DNA from: Haloarcula pellucida
GTDB taxonomy: Archaea; Halobacteriota; Halobacteria; Halobacteriales; Haloarculaceae
Length of the DNA: 64,000 nucleotides
Direction of reading: 5' to 3'
Assembly (NCBI RefSeq): GCF_014647235.1
Contig: NZ_BMOU01000002.1
Coordinates: forward strand, 310,417 to 374,416
The notes beneath the pieces are model-generated. The model was given only the letters and a program-made list of their open reading frames with translations. It was not told where the DNA came from and ran no database searches. Below, one piece after another: positions 9,313 through 18,762 of the stretch; the first letter of the stretch is position 1; every line of letters starts with the position of its first letter. The translations under genes and the position numbers were made by a program.

Positions 9313-10515
9313 TCAATGCGCCTTGTACTGTGTATACTTTTCTCCCTCGTCGGCATACTCGTATTCGCCGGTGTAGACCTGCACGAGAATTTTGAAGAAG
9401 TTCTCGGCAAGCGCTTCGGCGCTGAACTTCGACATGACCTGTTCGCGACATGCTTCTCCGATTTTCCGACGTTCCTCGGGGTTATCGGCGAGAAACTGTA
9501 GATGCTCTTTCAGGGTGCCGACATCCTTTTCTGGGAAGACGAGTCCGGCGTCTCCCACTTGGAACGGTAGTGCACCGGAGTCGGATACCACCGTCGGGAC
9601 TTCCGTCGCCATCGCCTGTACTGGGGAGAGTGGAAACGTGTCTATCCAGTCGTCGGTCGTGTGTGACCCGAGGACATAGCAGTCCATCGCGCGCATGTAC
9701 CGAGCAACTTCTTTTTGTTCGACGAAGCCCATCATGTGGGCTCGGTGTTCAAACCCACAGTTTGCGATACGGTCTTCCACTTTCCCTCTCATATCACCGT
9801 CTCCGACTATGAGTAACCGCCAATCGGTTTCCTCTAACGGCATTGCCTCTATGAGATCGAAAATGCCTTTCTCCTCGACGAGGCGTCCGGTGAATCCGAC
9901 GACGAACTCGTCGTCGAACCCGAGTTCCTCACGAACTGCGTTTCGGGCCGCCGTATCTGGGTAAAACAAGTTCTCACTGAGCCCGATCTGCGTCTGCATG
10001 AATATTGGTCGCTCGAATCCCGCTTGCCGGAGAGACCGCTTACAGCCAGGATAGTGTCCGAGCGCTGCCTCTGCGTTGCGCTCCAAATGCCACCAACGAA
10101 GTTTCTGATGCCACTCGTCTTTCGGTACTCCGAGTGCGTTCATAGAGAAGAATATGAACTTGGCGTCGGGACACCAGATATTTCGATACAGCAACCACTG
10201 ATGATTAACAAAGATGTGTTCCTCGTGAAGTGAATAGATTACGTCTGGCTCAAGCTCTCGGAGTTCGTTGTCTATCGAGCGGAAGAAGTAGCTGGACCAA
10301 TCCTCTACATCGGTCGTAGGGAGCGTGATGACTCTGAAATTATCTTCGCGAACGGGTTCTGGAGAGAGGACTTCACGTTCGTTGAACCAATAACTCTCCC
10401 ATCGCTCTGGAACGACTAACGTCACGCTAACGGGATATTCGTCTGCGAGAATTCGCCACCTGTCCCAGACAAGTTCTCGTGATAGGCCGTGTGCTGTGAC
10501 TAGTAGCTCGATCAT
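9313..10515 (-). CDS. Glycosyltransferase family 4
   Basis: The 400-aa GT-B protein has a recognisable donor-binding half: VGFTGRLVEEKGIFDLIEAM, LLIVGDGDMRG, and PLSPVQAMATEVPTVV where the usual E-x7-E region lies. The N-terminal half holds DVIYSLHEEHIFVNHQW, resembling the acceptor-side histidine loop of GT4 enzymes. Base composition is more AT-rich than in the first 9 kb, shared with the next two genes upstream. It lies between a GT2 gene and asnB on the same strand (61-93 bp gaps), probably one transcript. Confidence 0.85.
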   Translation of the reverse strand: MIELLVTAHGLSRELVWDRWRILADEYPVSVTLVVPERWESYWFNEREVLSPEPVREDNFRVITLPTTDVEDWSSYFFRSIDNELRELEPDVIYSLHEEHIFVNHQWLLYRNIWCPDAKFIFFSMNALGVPKDEWHQKLRWWHLERNAEAALGHYPGCKRSLRQAGFERPIFMQTQIGLSENLFYPDTAARNAVREELGFDDEFVVGFTGRLVEEKGIFDLIEAMPLEETDWRLLIVGDGDMRGKVEDRIANCGFEHRAHMMGFVEQKEVARYMRAMDCYVLGSHTTDDWIDTFPLSPVQAMATEVPTVVSDSGALPFQVGDAGLVFPEKDVGTLKEHLQFLADNPEERRKIGEACREQVMSKFSAEALAENFFKILVQVYTGEYEYADEGEKYTQYKAH

Positions 10516-10608
10516 CGTATTCTCTCACGAATCATGGATTCGACTCCTACTTAGCTCGTAGCCACCTCGTCGAAGTACGTTTGAATCATGCTTCATTAGG
10601 AACCCTCC

Positions 10609-11541
10609 TTATTTTCCATCACAGTCGATTCGACGATATTCCTCTCGTCTGGTTCGTAGTGTTTGCGGGAGGTACACAACGTTCCAGAGTACACAGTACG
10701 TCACGAGGAAGAAGTTGAAAACGACCCCCCTCGGTCGACGGCGTTGGTTAATTCTGTCGTTCATATCTCCATCAAACCACGGGTGACAACCCACATAATA
10801 CAGCAACAGAATCTTTCGGAAAACGCCTACGACCGACTCGTGTTTGACAGAGAGTCTGATATGGTTCCTAATAGCGAAGTAACTGGCCTTAGTCGGTATC
10901 TCTTCTGTCGTTCCGGATGAATAGTGCCAAACTGGAACGTTAGTCTTCATCCGCTTGTACCCCGCACGTTGCCCACGTATCTCGAAATCCGTTTCGTCGG
11001 CATAGAGAAAGTACTCGTCGTCTAGCAGCCCGATATCGGCGAATACCGACGACTTGATGCACAAGGCCATTCCATCAATGAATTCGTCTGTGTAGTGTTG
11101 TGATGCTCGTTCCCAATCCTCTACTGCTCGTTCGAACTCTTCGAGTGGGACCGACGAGACCGTCCCGTACACGTCGAAGCCTATGAAACCGACATCGCTG
11201 TGGGCTTCGCCGGCTGCTACCGCCGCGGACAACCATTCGGGATGGACTCTGATATCGTTGTTTACGAGTACGATATACTCTGCACCTTTCTTGAGTCCAT
11301 GCCGGATTCCAACGTTGTTCCCACCGGCCCAGCCACGATTTTGGTCCAATTCAGTAACGGAAATAGAGGGGTAATTCTCGCGTACGTACTCTACAGAGCC
11401 ATCCGAGGAGTTGTTGTCGACCACTTCGATATCGTAATTTGGGTACGCCGTCTCCCGAATTGAGGGGAGTGCATAGTCCAGATGATCTTTGCCATTGTAA
11501 TTCACGACTACGACCTGTACCTTTGGTTTCGTCCCGTTCAT
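10609..11541 (-). CDS. Glycosyltransferase family 2 (rhamnosyltransferase-like)
   Basis: The 310-aa GT-A enzyme begins with VQVVVVNYNGKDHLDYAL, followed by VVDNNSSDGSVEYV, AGGNNVGIRHG and the metal-binding VLVNNDIRVHPEWL. The acceptor part has GFDVYGTV and FLYADETDFEIRGQRAG, the pattern of WbbL-like rhamnosyltransferases. Two hydrophobic stretches near the C-terminus (around LLLYYVGCHPWF and VFNFFLVTYCVLWNVVYL) suggest membrane association. It is the first gene of the minus-strand run; its promoter should lie in the 233-bp AT-rich gap to the divergent sulfatase. Confidence 0.87.
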   Translation of the reverse strand: MNGTKPKVQVVVVNYNGKDHLDYALPSIRETAYPNYDIEVVDNNSSDGSVEYVRENYPSISVTELDQNRGWAGGNNVGIRHGLKKGAEYIVLVNNDIRVHPEWLSAAVAAGEAHSDVGFIGFDVYGTVSSVPLEEFERAVEDWERASQHYTDEFIDGMALCIKSSVFADIGLLDDEYFLYADETDFEIRGQRAGYKRMKTNVPVWHYSSGTTEEIPTKASYFAIRNHIRLSVKHESVVGVFRKILLLYYVGCHPWFDGDMNDRINQRRRPRGVVFNFFLVTYCVLWNVVYLPQTLRTRREEYRRIDCDGK

Positions 11542-11783
11542 CTGTCTTCAAAAACTGACTGGCGCGGGCGTTTGTACATCGCTGATTGTGTCTCTTCCAA
11601 CCGATTGTTCACCGGAGTACTTGAGCGCTACTACGGAACCAGTCAACTATACTGCCTGAAACCACATGTACGTCTCCTGTCCACCGGATCAAGGGTGACA
11701 CAACAGCCTCCTGTCAGACTAGATAACAGAAAAGATGGAGAATTACCGGCAAGATTTTATTTCGGGTTTATAATATGGTCTGT
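11542..11783 (+). promoter_or_regulatory. Divergent promoter region between GT2 and sulfatase
   Basis: An AT-rich intergenic stretch separating divergent transcription units. On the plus strand TTTTATTT at 11755-11762 is centred about 27 bases before ATG 11784, supporting a leaderless start there rather than at the in-frame ATG 11775. I see no RNA gene or clear operator in it. Confidence 0.45.
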
Positions 11784-13163
11784 ATGCATCCAGTTTTCCA
11801 CCTCTCTAACTATCTCCCCGAAGCAATCAAACAAAAATACAAGTCCTCGAACCATCCTCTGTTGCAGAGAATCGAAAATAGTCGCCTCTCTCAGAAAGCT
11901 GATGATAGATATGAACCGCTAACGGCCGACTACGATGCTGCCTCTGGTGCACCATCACACATCGTCTGTATCGTCGTTGATGGATTGAGACACGATGCCA
12001 TCACCAAAAACATCGCACCATCTCTAACGTCTCAATCACCGATGAACGCGATTACCGCTGCGCCGTGGACGTTCCCGTCCGTCACTTCTATTCTGACGGG
12101 TAAGTATCCCCACCAGCACGGTGCAATGCGAAACGCTGACGGCTTACACCGTCCCTCACACCCGGTTCCACAACAGATGAGCAAGTCACACACGACGCTG
12201 CCACAAGCTTTGGCAGCGGCTGGATACGAGACCTATGGCGGGTTCGGGTTTATTACGCCGTTTTGGGCACTCAGGGGCAAATTTCAGACTCACAAGCTGT
12301 ACCGCCACGCCGTCCGTGCCGACGAAATACTGGACGACCATCTCTCTTGGCTGTCGAAACACCGGACTTCTAGCACTTTCTCGTATATCCACCTAAACGA
12401 CGCTCACGAACCGATTGACCCGCCCCAAGCGTATCACGAGAGACACGAGGTTGATGCCGACATCGACGTCTCCGATTGGGACTCATATGAGCCGGAGACA
12501 GAGAGCGAAGTCAGACGTTTCAAGACCCACAGAAAGCGGATCTACAGGGCAGCTGTCGATTACGTCACTGATTGTATCAAGTCATACCAGCGCGAAGTCG
12601 AAAACGAATTTGCTGACATCTTGTTCGTCGTGACCGCCGACCATGGAAAGGGATTCTGGGAGTGTTCCACGGTTGATGAAGAGCACTTTGACGACACACG
12701 CGGGTACTATTGTGTCGGCCATGGCGGTACTCCCTACGAATCTATCACACGTGTCCCCCTCGTCATCGAATCAGACCAAGTTACGCACCAATCGACACCT
12801 GTCTCGCTAGTTGACGTTTGTCCGACTATTTTAGACATAGTTGGACTGGAAGGCGCGCTTGCTTGTTCAGGCTATTCGCTCTCGTCCTCGATTCCGGATA
12901 CGCGTGTTCCTATTGTCGAGGGAGTGAGATACGGCTACGAAAAAAAGGCAGTCTACCACGACGATTGGAAGTTGATCGTTTCCCGTGGTGACGACGCGAC
13001 GGTTGGATTCTCGTTGCCTTCCGAAACTGTCCAGAGTATACCAGACGACGTAGCGAACCGACTGCACACGGCGGTACCCCGCTGGTTGGGTGAGGGTGAC
13101 CAGTCTGACGACCGGACTCCTGAGTCTGTTGCTAAGCGGTTGGAGGAACTGGGTTATAAGTAG
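11784..13163 (+). CDS. Sulfatase-like hydrolase (alkaline phosphatase superfamily)
   Basis: Encodes about 459 aa. After a variable N-terminus of some 55 residues comes HIVCIVVDGLRHDAI, TAAPWTFPSVTSILTGKYPHQHG (metal ligand Asp and catalytic-loop region), then YIHLNDAHEPIDPP, VVTADHGKGFWE and GHGGTPYESITRVPL. It ends RLEELGYK like the sulfatase at 3719. The loop has Thr/Ser rather than the Cys-x-Pro-x-Arg of formylglycine sulfatases, so phosphoester or phosphonate chemistry is possible. Codon use is AT-richer than in the island's first part. Probably modifies the surface glycan; no signal peptide is visible. Confidence 0.8.
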   Translation: MHPVFHLSNYLPEAIKQKYKSSNHPLLQRIENSRLSQKADDRYEPLTADYDAASGAPSHIVCIVVDGLRHDAITKNIAPSLTSQSPMNAITAAPWTFPSVTSILTGKYPHQHGAMRNADGLHRPSHPVPQQMSKSHTTLPQALAAAGYETYGGFGFITPFWALRGKFQTHKLYRHAVRADEILDDHLSWLSKHRTSSTFSYIHLNDAHEPIDPPQAYHERHEVDADIDVSDWDSYEPETESEVRRFKTHRKRIYRAAVDYVTDCIKSYQREVENEFADILFVVTADHGKGFWECSTVDEEHFDDTRGYYCVGHGGTPYESITRVPLVIESDQVTHQSTPVSLVDVCPTILDIVGLEGALACSGYSLSSSIPDTRVPIVEGVRYGYEKKAVYHDDWKLIVSRGDDATVGFSLPSETVQSIPDDVANRLHTAVPRWLGEGDQSDDRTPESVAKRLEELGYK

Positions 13164-13295
13164 TCGTCTGTGGGTAGTTTGCCTAACAGAACGCTTTATT
13201 GTAAGTCGTCGTTGTATCGACGCCGCTGAGCGATTCAGTCAGGTATCAATGTTTATATTCCCCAGCGCTAAACCGACGCGCGTATCTGCCCAAAC

Positions 13296-14846
13296 GTGAC
13301 CACAGTCGCCCTTGGACTCGACGGTGCGGGCTTCGAACTCCTCCAGCCGTGGCTCGATGCCGGGAAACTCCCGGCGTTATCCCGCATCGTCGAGGACGGC
13401 GTCGCCGCCGACATGGAGAGCTGTCTGCCTCCGGTCACCTGTCCGAACTGGAAGTGCTATGCGACCGGGCGTAACCCGGGAAAACTCGGCGTGTTCTGGT
13501 GGGAACGTGTCGACCGATCGAACCGCACCATTACCACGACGAGTGCGGCTCACAACTTCGACGGCACGAACTACTGGGAGTACATGGACGGCCCTGTCGC
13601 CTCGCTCAATCTGCCGACGAGTTTCCCGCCCCACGAGGTAAACGGCGTCCACGTCGCCGGCGGGCCGGGCGCGGACCAGACGGGCTACACCGCACCGGCC
13701 TCGTTCGAAGCCGAACTCGAAGCGGAGTACGACTACCGCGTTCATCCGGAGCAGTTGTCGCTACTGCAGGGCGACGACCCCGAGAACGCCTGCGTCGAGG
13801 AGATATACGACCTCGTCGACACCCGGTTCGACGTTCTCTGTGACCTCGTATCCTCGGGGGAGTACGAGTTCGTCCACCTCTCTGTCTTCTACATCAACAT
13901 GCTCCAGCACTTCTACTACGACCATCCGGTCGTCGAGGAGGCGTGGACGCGCATCGACGACCGCATCGCAGACCTCCGCTCGCTGGACGAACTCGACCAC
14001 CTCGTCTTGCTCTCGGACCACGGCTCGAACCGGGTCGAGCGGTGGTTCCGGGTCAACGCGTGGCTGGCCCGCGAGGGGTATCTCGTCACCGAATCCGGTG
14101 CGAGTGACTGGCTCTACCGCGCCGGACTCACGAAACAGCGCATCCGGCGCGTGTTGAACGTGCTCCGAGTGGAGTGGTGGGCGCGCCGCGTCGTCCCCGA
14201 GCGACTGCAGTCGCTCCTGCCGACCGACGATGGCGTCGTAAAGAAAGCGGCGAAAGCAGGCGTCGTCGACTGGGAGCGATCGACCGCTATCGCCAGCGGA
14301 CAAGGGCCGATATACGTCCTCGAACCGGACCCCGAAGACCGCCGTCGTGTCAGAGACGAACTCGTCGAGGCACTGGACGGCCTGACCGACGATCACGGGA
14401 CGCCCATCGTCAGGGCGGCATTGCCTGCGGAGTCGGTCTACTCGGGGCCATACGTCGCCGATGGCCCGGACGTCGTCCTCGACCAGGCCCCACACGTCCA
14501 CATCGACGGCGGCATCGGTGTCGACACCGTCTTCGACACCCCGCAGGACTGGCAGGGAGAGAATACGAAGACCGGCCTGTTCGCAGCCTGCGGGCCGGCG
14601 ATAGACGGGGCGACAGAGCCAGACGACGTTCATATCCTCGATCTGGCACCGACCGTTCTCCACCTGCTCGGCTATCCGGTACGAGAAGACATGGACGGCG
14701 AGGTACTGACGGGCGTCTTCGAGGCCGACTCTGAACCGGCGACCCGTTCGGTCGAGACGGTCCCGGGTTCAGCGACCCACGGTACTGGACGCGGCGACGT
14801 CTCAGAGGACGCGACTGACCGCCTCGCGGACCTCGGCTACCTATGA
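13296..14846 (+). CDS. Alkaline phosphatase superfamily / nucleotide pyrophosphatase-like protein
   Basis: The 516-aa protein starts at GTG 13296 with TTVALGLDGAGFELLQPWLD, the type I phosphodiesterase/nucleotide-pyrophosphatase opening. The catalytic-loop region is LPPVTCPNWKCYATGRNPGK, and LVLLSDHGS supplies late metal ligands. The C-terminus HILDLAPTVLHLLGYPV and the tail RLADLGYL match haloarchaeal members of the AP superfamily. A TATA-like TGTTTATATTCC lies near 13,250. The stop overlaps the start of the deacetylase gene (ATGA), so the two are translationally coupled, suggesting a shared step in glycan modification. Confidence 0.82.
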   Translation: MTTVALGLDGAGFELLQPWLDAGKLPALSRIVEDGVAADMESCLPPVTCPNWKCYATGRNPGKLGVFWWERVDRSNRTITTTSAAHNFDGTNYWEYMDGPVASLNLPTSFPPHEVNGVHVAGGPGADQTGYTAPASFEAELEAEYDYRVHPEQLSLLQGDDPENACVEEIYDLVDTRFDVLCDLVSSGEYEFVHLSVFYINMLQHFYYDHPVVEEAWTRIDDRIADLRSLDELDHLVLLSDHGSNRVERWFRVNAWLAREGYLVTESGASDWLYRAGLTKQRIRRVLNVLRVEWWARRVVPERLQSLLPTDDGVVKKAAKAGVVDWERSTAIASGQGPIYVLEPDPEDRRRVRDELVEALDGLTDDHGTPIVRAALPAESVYSGPYVADGPDVVLDQAPHVHIDGGIGVDTVFDTPQDWQGENTKTGLFAACGPAIDGATEPDDVHILDLAPTVLHLLGYPVREDMDGEVLTGVFEADSEPATRSVETVPGSATHGTGRGDVSEDATDRLADLGYL

Positions 14847-15793
14847 GCGACCGCCCGGGCGCGTTCGTCGTCTCGCTGGACACGGAACTCGCGTGGGGGA
14901 CCTTCGACGTGGGGAAGATAGACCGGTACGAACCGGCCTACCGAGAGGCGCGGGGCGTCGTCGAGGACCTGTGTACGCTGTTCGACGAGTACGAGGTGCC
15001 GGCGACGTGGGCCGTGGTGGCCCATCTGCTGGAAGACTGCGGCGGGGTCCACGCAGCGGGGCCAGAACCGACGTACCCGTGGGTCGACGGCTGGCACGAC
15101 GCCCTACCGTGTCGAACTGGCGTCGACCGTGACCTCTGGTACGCGCCGGATATCGTCGACCGGATACAGTCCTGTACGGTCGACCACGAGGTCGGTCTCC
15201 ACGGCTACACACACATGTTGCTCGGCGAGTCCGGCTGTCACCGCGAGGCGGCCGAACGAGAGGTTGGCACCGCTATGGCGGTGGCAAACGACCACGGTCT
15301 CGATCCGCAGAGCTACGTGTTTCCCCGCAACCGAATCGGGCACAGAGACGTGTTGGCCGACGCGGGAATCGACGTATACCGCGGCCGTGACGCCCGGTGG
15401 TTCGAACGGTGGTCGCTCCCGTCGCTGGCCCGCAAGCCGCCACGGTACCTCGAAGAGGCGCTCCACCGAACCCCGCCGTCCGTGTGGCCCCGCGAACGAG
15501 AGGGGCTGCTCGAACTCCCCGGGTCGCAGGTGTTCCGCCCGTACCACGACGGGTGGCAGTGGACACACCCAGACTCACAACGGCGGCGTACAGTCGCCGG
15601 ACTCGACAGGGCGGCGGCCACCGGCGGCATCTTCCACCTCCGGTTCCACCCGTTCGACCTCGGGTTCGACCGGGAGAGATTGCTCGGGGTCTTCGAGTCG
15701 ATTCTCGCCCACGCCGAATCGCTGTCGATCGAGGGGGCGCTCGTCCCGATGACGATGAGCGACGCGGCGACGGAGTACCACGCCGAGCGCTAG
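14843..15793 (+). CDS. Polysaccharide deacetylase (carbohydrate esterase 4 fold)
   Basis: The 316-aa protein shows NodB-fold landmarks: FVVSLDTELAWGTFD near residue 10 (motif 1 with Asp-Thr-Glu), VPATWAVVAHLL, EVGLHGYTHMLL (motif 2, metal histidines HGYTH) and IFHLRFHPFDLG near the end. It should remove N-acetyl or O-acetyl groups from a sugar, or act on a lipid-linked sugar as undecaprenyl-sugar deformylases do. No signal peptide is visible, so action is probably cytoplasmic. It overlaps the upstream phosphatase gene by 4 bp and converges with a 4-bp stop overlap onto the GT4 gene on the other strand. Confidence 0.85.
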   Translation: MSDRPGAFVVSLDTELAWGTFDVGKIDRYEPAYREARGVVEDLCTLFDEYEVPATWAVVAHLLEDCGGVHAAGPEPTYPWVDGWHDALPCRTGVDRDLWYAPDIVDRIQSCTVDHEVGLHGYTHMLLGESGCHREAAEREVGTAMAVANDHGLDPQSYVFPRNRIGHRDVLADAGIDVYRGRDARWFERWSLPSLARKPPRYLEEALHRTPPSVWPREREGLLELPGSQVFRPYHDGWQWTHPDSQRRRTVAGLDRAAATGGIFHLRFHPFDLGFDRERLLGVFESILAHAESLSIEGALVPMTMSDAATEYHAER

Positions 15794-16956
15794 TCGGGAT
15801 GGCCCGCGAGCGCTCGCTGGACCACGCGCACCACTTTTCGTTTCTCTGTCTCCCAGTTGTACCGGGTTTCGAGTGCGTCCCGGCCGTTCGCCCCCAACCG
15901 CCGGGCGCGTTCGGGATCGTCGACCAAGGTCTGGAGCGCGTCGGCGAGGGCGTCGACATCGGCCGTATCCACCGCGAGGCCGCACTCGGTCTGGTCGAGT
16001 ATCTCAGCGAACCCGCCGAAATCCGGACCGACGACCGGGAGGGCGGCGTTCATGTAGTCGGGGATTTTCCGCGTATTCCACCGGGAGAGTTCGAACATCG
16101 GGACGGGTTGGTACGGCGCGACGCCGATATCGGCGCGAGCGAGGTGATCGTGGACCTCGTCGTAGTCCACTCGGCCGACGAACTGGACGGCGTCAGTGAC
16201 GCCGAGTTCGTCCGCCCGACGACGGAGCTGTTCGAGTGTGTCGTCGACCGAGTCGCCGACGAGCAAGAGGGTCGTCTCCGGACGCGTCTCGCGGACCATT
16301 GCGAACGCCTCCAGCAGCATCGGGACTCCTTTCCGGTCGTTGATAGTTCCCGCGTACACCACGGTCTCGACGGCCTCGTCTCGCTTCGGGCAGGGCTTCA
16401 GCCGAGGGACGTTGTAGACGACTTCGAGATTCCGAGTGAAGCCACTGTATCGTTCCTCGAGTCGGTCGCCGTCAGTGTCGATGACGGTGATACCGTCGAC
16501 GCTTCGGAGACAGACTCGTTCGAAGGTCGTCACGAGCGACGTAAACACCGGCGCGAGGCGAGTGTCGCGTTCCCCGTACCCCTCGCGGTACGGTTCGACA
16601 ACGTCGTAGACGACCGGCGTTCGGGTGAGCCACCCGACGACGACGGCGAGGGGGAGCAGCGAGACGTGCGCACAGAAGAGGAGGTCCGGGTCCCGGTAGG
16701 CGATGGCGCGGAGAAACCGGACGTAGACCAGCGGGAGAAAGAGGGCGTTCAGAAGCGACGCACCGAATCCGGGGCTCGGGATCGGTTGGGTGGGGACGGC
16801 GCTTCCGGCGGCGTTCGAACTGCCGCCGCGACGCCAACAGAGTGCTGAAACGTCGTGGTTAGCCCCGGTCAGAGCCTCGGCGAACAGCTCCATCCGTGGG
16901 TTCAGGTGCGACCGGTGGAACAGGACGAGTACCGACGCCATTCGCTCGGAACTCAC
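15790..16956 (-). CDS. Glycosyltransferase family 4
   Basis: The 388-aa GT-B protein has N-terminal VLVLFHRSHLNPRMELFAEA and TPVVYDVVEPYREGYGERD, then donor-domain VVYAGTINDRKGVPMLLEAF, LLLVGDSVDDTL, and the region IGVAPYQPVPMFELSR followed by KIPDYMNAALPVVGPD. The E-x7-E motif is replaced by a K-x-x-D/YM-N form common in archaeal GT4 proteins. It is the only minus-strand gene in this part of the island and faces the deacetylase with overlapping stop codons. Confidence 0.85.
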   Translation of the reverse strand: MSSERMASVLVLFHRSHLNPRMELFAEALTGANHDVSALCWRRGGSSNAAGSAVPTQPIPSPGFGASLLNALFLPLVYVRFLRAIAYRDPDLLFCAHVSLLPLAVVVGWLTRTPVVYDVVEPYREGYGERDTRLAPVFTSLVTTFERVCLRSVDGITVIDTDGDRLEERYSGFTRNLEVVYNVPRLKPCPKRDEAVETVVYAGTINDRKGVPMLLEAFAMVRETRPETTLLLVGDSVDDTLEQLRRRADELGVTDAVQFVGRVDYDEVHDHLARADIGVAPYQPVPMFELSRWNTRKIPDYMNAALPVVGPDFGGFAEILDQTECGLAVDTADVDALADALQTLVDDPERARRLGANGRDALETRYNWETEKRKVVRVVQRALAGHPD

Positions 16957-17047
16957 CGTCGGCGGCTAAGGGCTTTTCGCACCCGCGAACCCATACGAGG
17001 AAGTCGGACACCACCATTTATCTCCGTGCCCGGCTTTCTCGCGGCTA

Positions 17048-17899
17048 ATGGCGATGTCGTTCTCCGTCCTGTTGCCGACCTACGCTGGCGACGATGCCGC
17101 GGAACTCGACACGGCGCTCGCCAGCTGTTTCGACCAGACGCGGCGACCGGACGAACTTCTCGTCGTCGAGGACGGCCCCCTCACCGACGAACTCGACGCC
17201 ACGCTCGACGAGTGGGAACGGCGGTATCCGGACACACTCCGGCGACACGCGCTCACCGAGAACGGCGGACTGGGGAACGCACTCCGCGTCGGCGTCGAGG
17301 CCGCTCGCCACCCGTGGGTCGCGCGGTTCGACGCCGACGACCACAACGTTCGGACCCGGTTCGAGACCCAGTGCCGGTACGTCGCCGACAATCCCGACGT
17401 GGACGTGCTCGGAGGCTACATCGCGGAGTTCGCCGACGACCCCGAGAACGTCGTCGCCCGCCGCGAGGTTCCGACGACCCACGCCGACATCGAGCGGATG
17501 GCGCGGTTCCGGAGTCCGATGAACCACGGGACGGTGTTGATGCGCCGGGCGGCGGTGCTGTCGGCAGGCAACTACCGGCCCGTCACCCGGATGGAGGATT
17601 ACGACCTCTGGATCAGAATGCTGTGTGACGGCGCGCGGTTCGCGAACGTCCCGGAAGTACTGGTGAACGTTCGGGCGGGGGCCGAACTCGCCGGCCGCCG
17701 TGGCGGGCTGGAGTACGCCCGTGCGGAGGTTCGGCGGCAGGTGGAGTTCTACCGCCGAGGGTTCACCTCGCTCCCGGTCTTTCTGTGCAACGTGACGGCA
17801 CGGACGACGTTGCGACTCGTTCCCGACCGGATGCGCCGTCTGGTGTACGCCCGATTCGCTCGCGAGCAAGGCGACGGCGTGGACCGACGGCAGCCCTGA
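17048..17899 (+). CDS. Glycosyltransferase family 2
   Basis: The 283-aa GT-A enzyme has FSVLLPTYAGDDAAELDTAL, LLVVEDGP, GGLGNALRVGVEAA and the metal-binding ARFDADDHNVRTRFE, then MNHGTVLMRRAAVL and EDYDLWIRML, typical of WcaA-like transferases with an acceptor-site ED. An alternative start is the second Met (17,054). It is the first of three consecutive plus-strand genes, GT2, GT2 and O-antigen ligase. Confidence 0.87.
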   Translation: MAMSFSVLLPTYAGDDAAELDTALASCFDQTRRPDELLVVEDGPLTDELDATLDEWERRYPDTLRRHALTENGGLGNALRVGVEAARHPWVARFDADDHNVRTRFETQCRYVADNPDVDVLGGYIAEFADDPENVVARREVPTTHADIERMARFRSPMNHGTVLMRRAAVLSAGNYRPVTRMEDYDLWIRMLCDGARFANVPEVLVNVRAGAELAGRRGGLEYARAEVRRQVEFYRRGFTSLPVFLCNVTARTTLRLVPDRMRRLVYARFAREQGDGVDRRQP

Positions 17900-17955
17900 G
17901 ACGGCGGACAGAACGACCGAACGATATACGTCGGTGAGTGTTCGAATTGGTACGT

Positions 17956-18762
17956 ATGTCGGGGCCACTGGTGAGCGTGGTGACACCGTCCTACGAGCAG
18001 GCCGAGTTCTTGGAGGACAACCTCCGGTCGGTCATGGAGCAGACCGGCCCGTCGGTGGAACACGTCGTGGTCGACGGCGGGTCGACCGATGGGTCCGTCG
18101 CCCTCCTCGAATCCTACGAGGACCGATACGACCTCCGCTGGGTGTCTGAACCCGACGACGGCCAATCGGACGCGCTCAATAAGGGCATCGAGATGGCGAC
18201 CGGCCGCTGGCTCTGCTGGGTCAACTCCGACGACTATCTCCTTCCCGGTGCGCTCGACACCTTCGCCGAGGCGCGCCGCGATAACCCCGATAGCGACGTC
18301 ATCTACGGCGACTTCGTCTTCGTCGACGCCGATGGAGAGGAGATTGGCCGGAAGTACAACACGCGTCCTTCGCGGTTCGTCCACAAACACTACTACCAGT
18401 TCACCGGCAACCACAGCACGTTCTTCCGCCGTGGCGTCATAGAGGGCGTCGGTGGCATCGACGAGGACCTGCAGTACACGATGGACACGGAACTGTTCTG
18501 GCGACTCCTCGAGGCCGACCTCGAGATGACGCACGTCCCCGGGTTCCTCGGCGCTCGCCGACTCCACGAGGCGGCGAAGACGACGGGGGAGCCACCGGAG
18601 GCGCGTCTGGCGGAGATTCGGGCGCTCAAGTCGGGCTACGACCACACCGTCCCCGAACGGGCGCTCCCGGACAAACTGCTCACGGTCGCGGCCTTCGCTT
18701 TACAAGGGACGTATCACACGCTCGATGGCCGGCCCGAAGCCATCCGGCACATGCTGGCATGA
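17956..18762 (+). CDS. Glycosyltransferase family 2 (WcaA-like)
   Basis: The 268-aa GT-A enzyme has LVSVVTPSYEQAEFLEDNL, HVVVDGGSTDGSV, WVSEPDDGQSDALNKGIEMA (a motif almost diagnostic for this GT2 subgroup) and CWVNSDDYLLPG as the DxD equivalent. The acceptor part reads YTMDTELFWRLLEAD. I prefer ATG 17,956 over the in-frame codon at 17,938 because the family begins just before the first strand. Its stop overlaps the start of the ligase gene by 4 bp, pointing to coupled expression. Confidence 0.88.
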   Translation: MSGPLVSVVTPSYEQAEFLEDNLRSVMEQTGPSVEHVVVDGGSTDGSVALLESYEDRYDLRWVSEPDDGQSDALNKGIEMATGRWLCWVNSDDYLLPGALDTFAEARRDNPDSDVIYGDFVFVDADGEEIGRKYNTRPSRFVHKHYYQFTGNHSTFFRRGVIEGVGGIDEDLQYTMDTELFWRLLEADLEMTHVPGFLGARRLHEAAKTTGEPPEARLAEIRALKSGYDHTVPERALPDKLLTVAAFALQGTYHTLDGRPEAIRHMLA

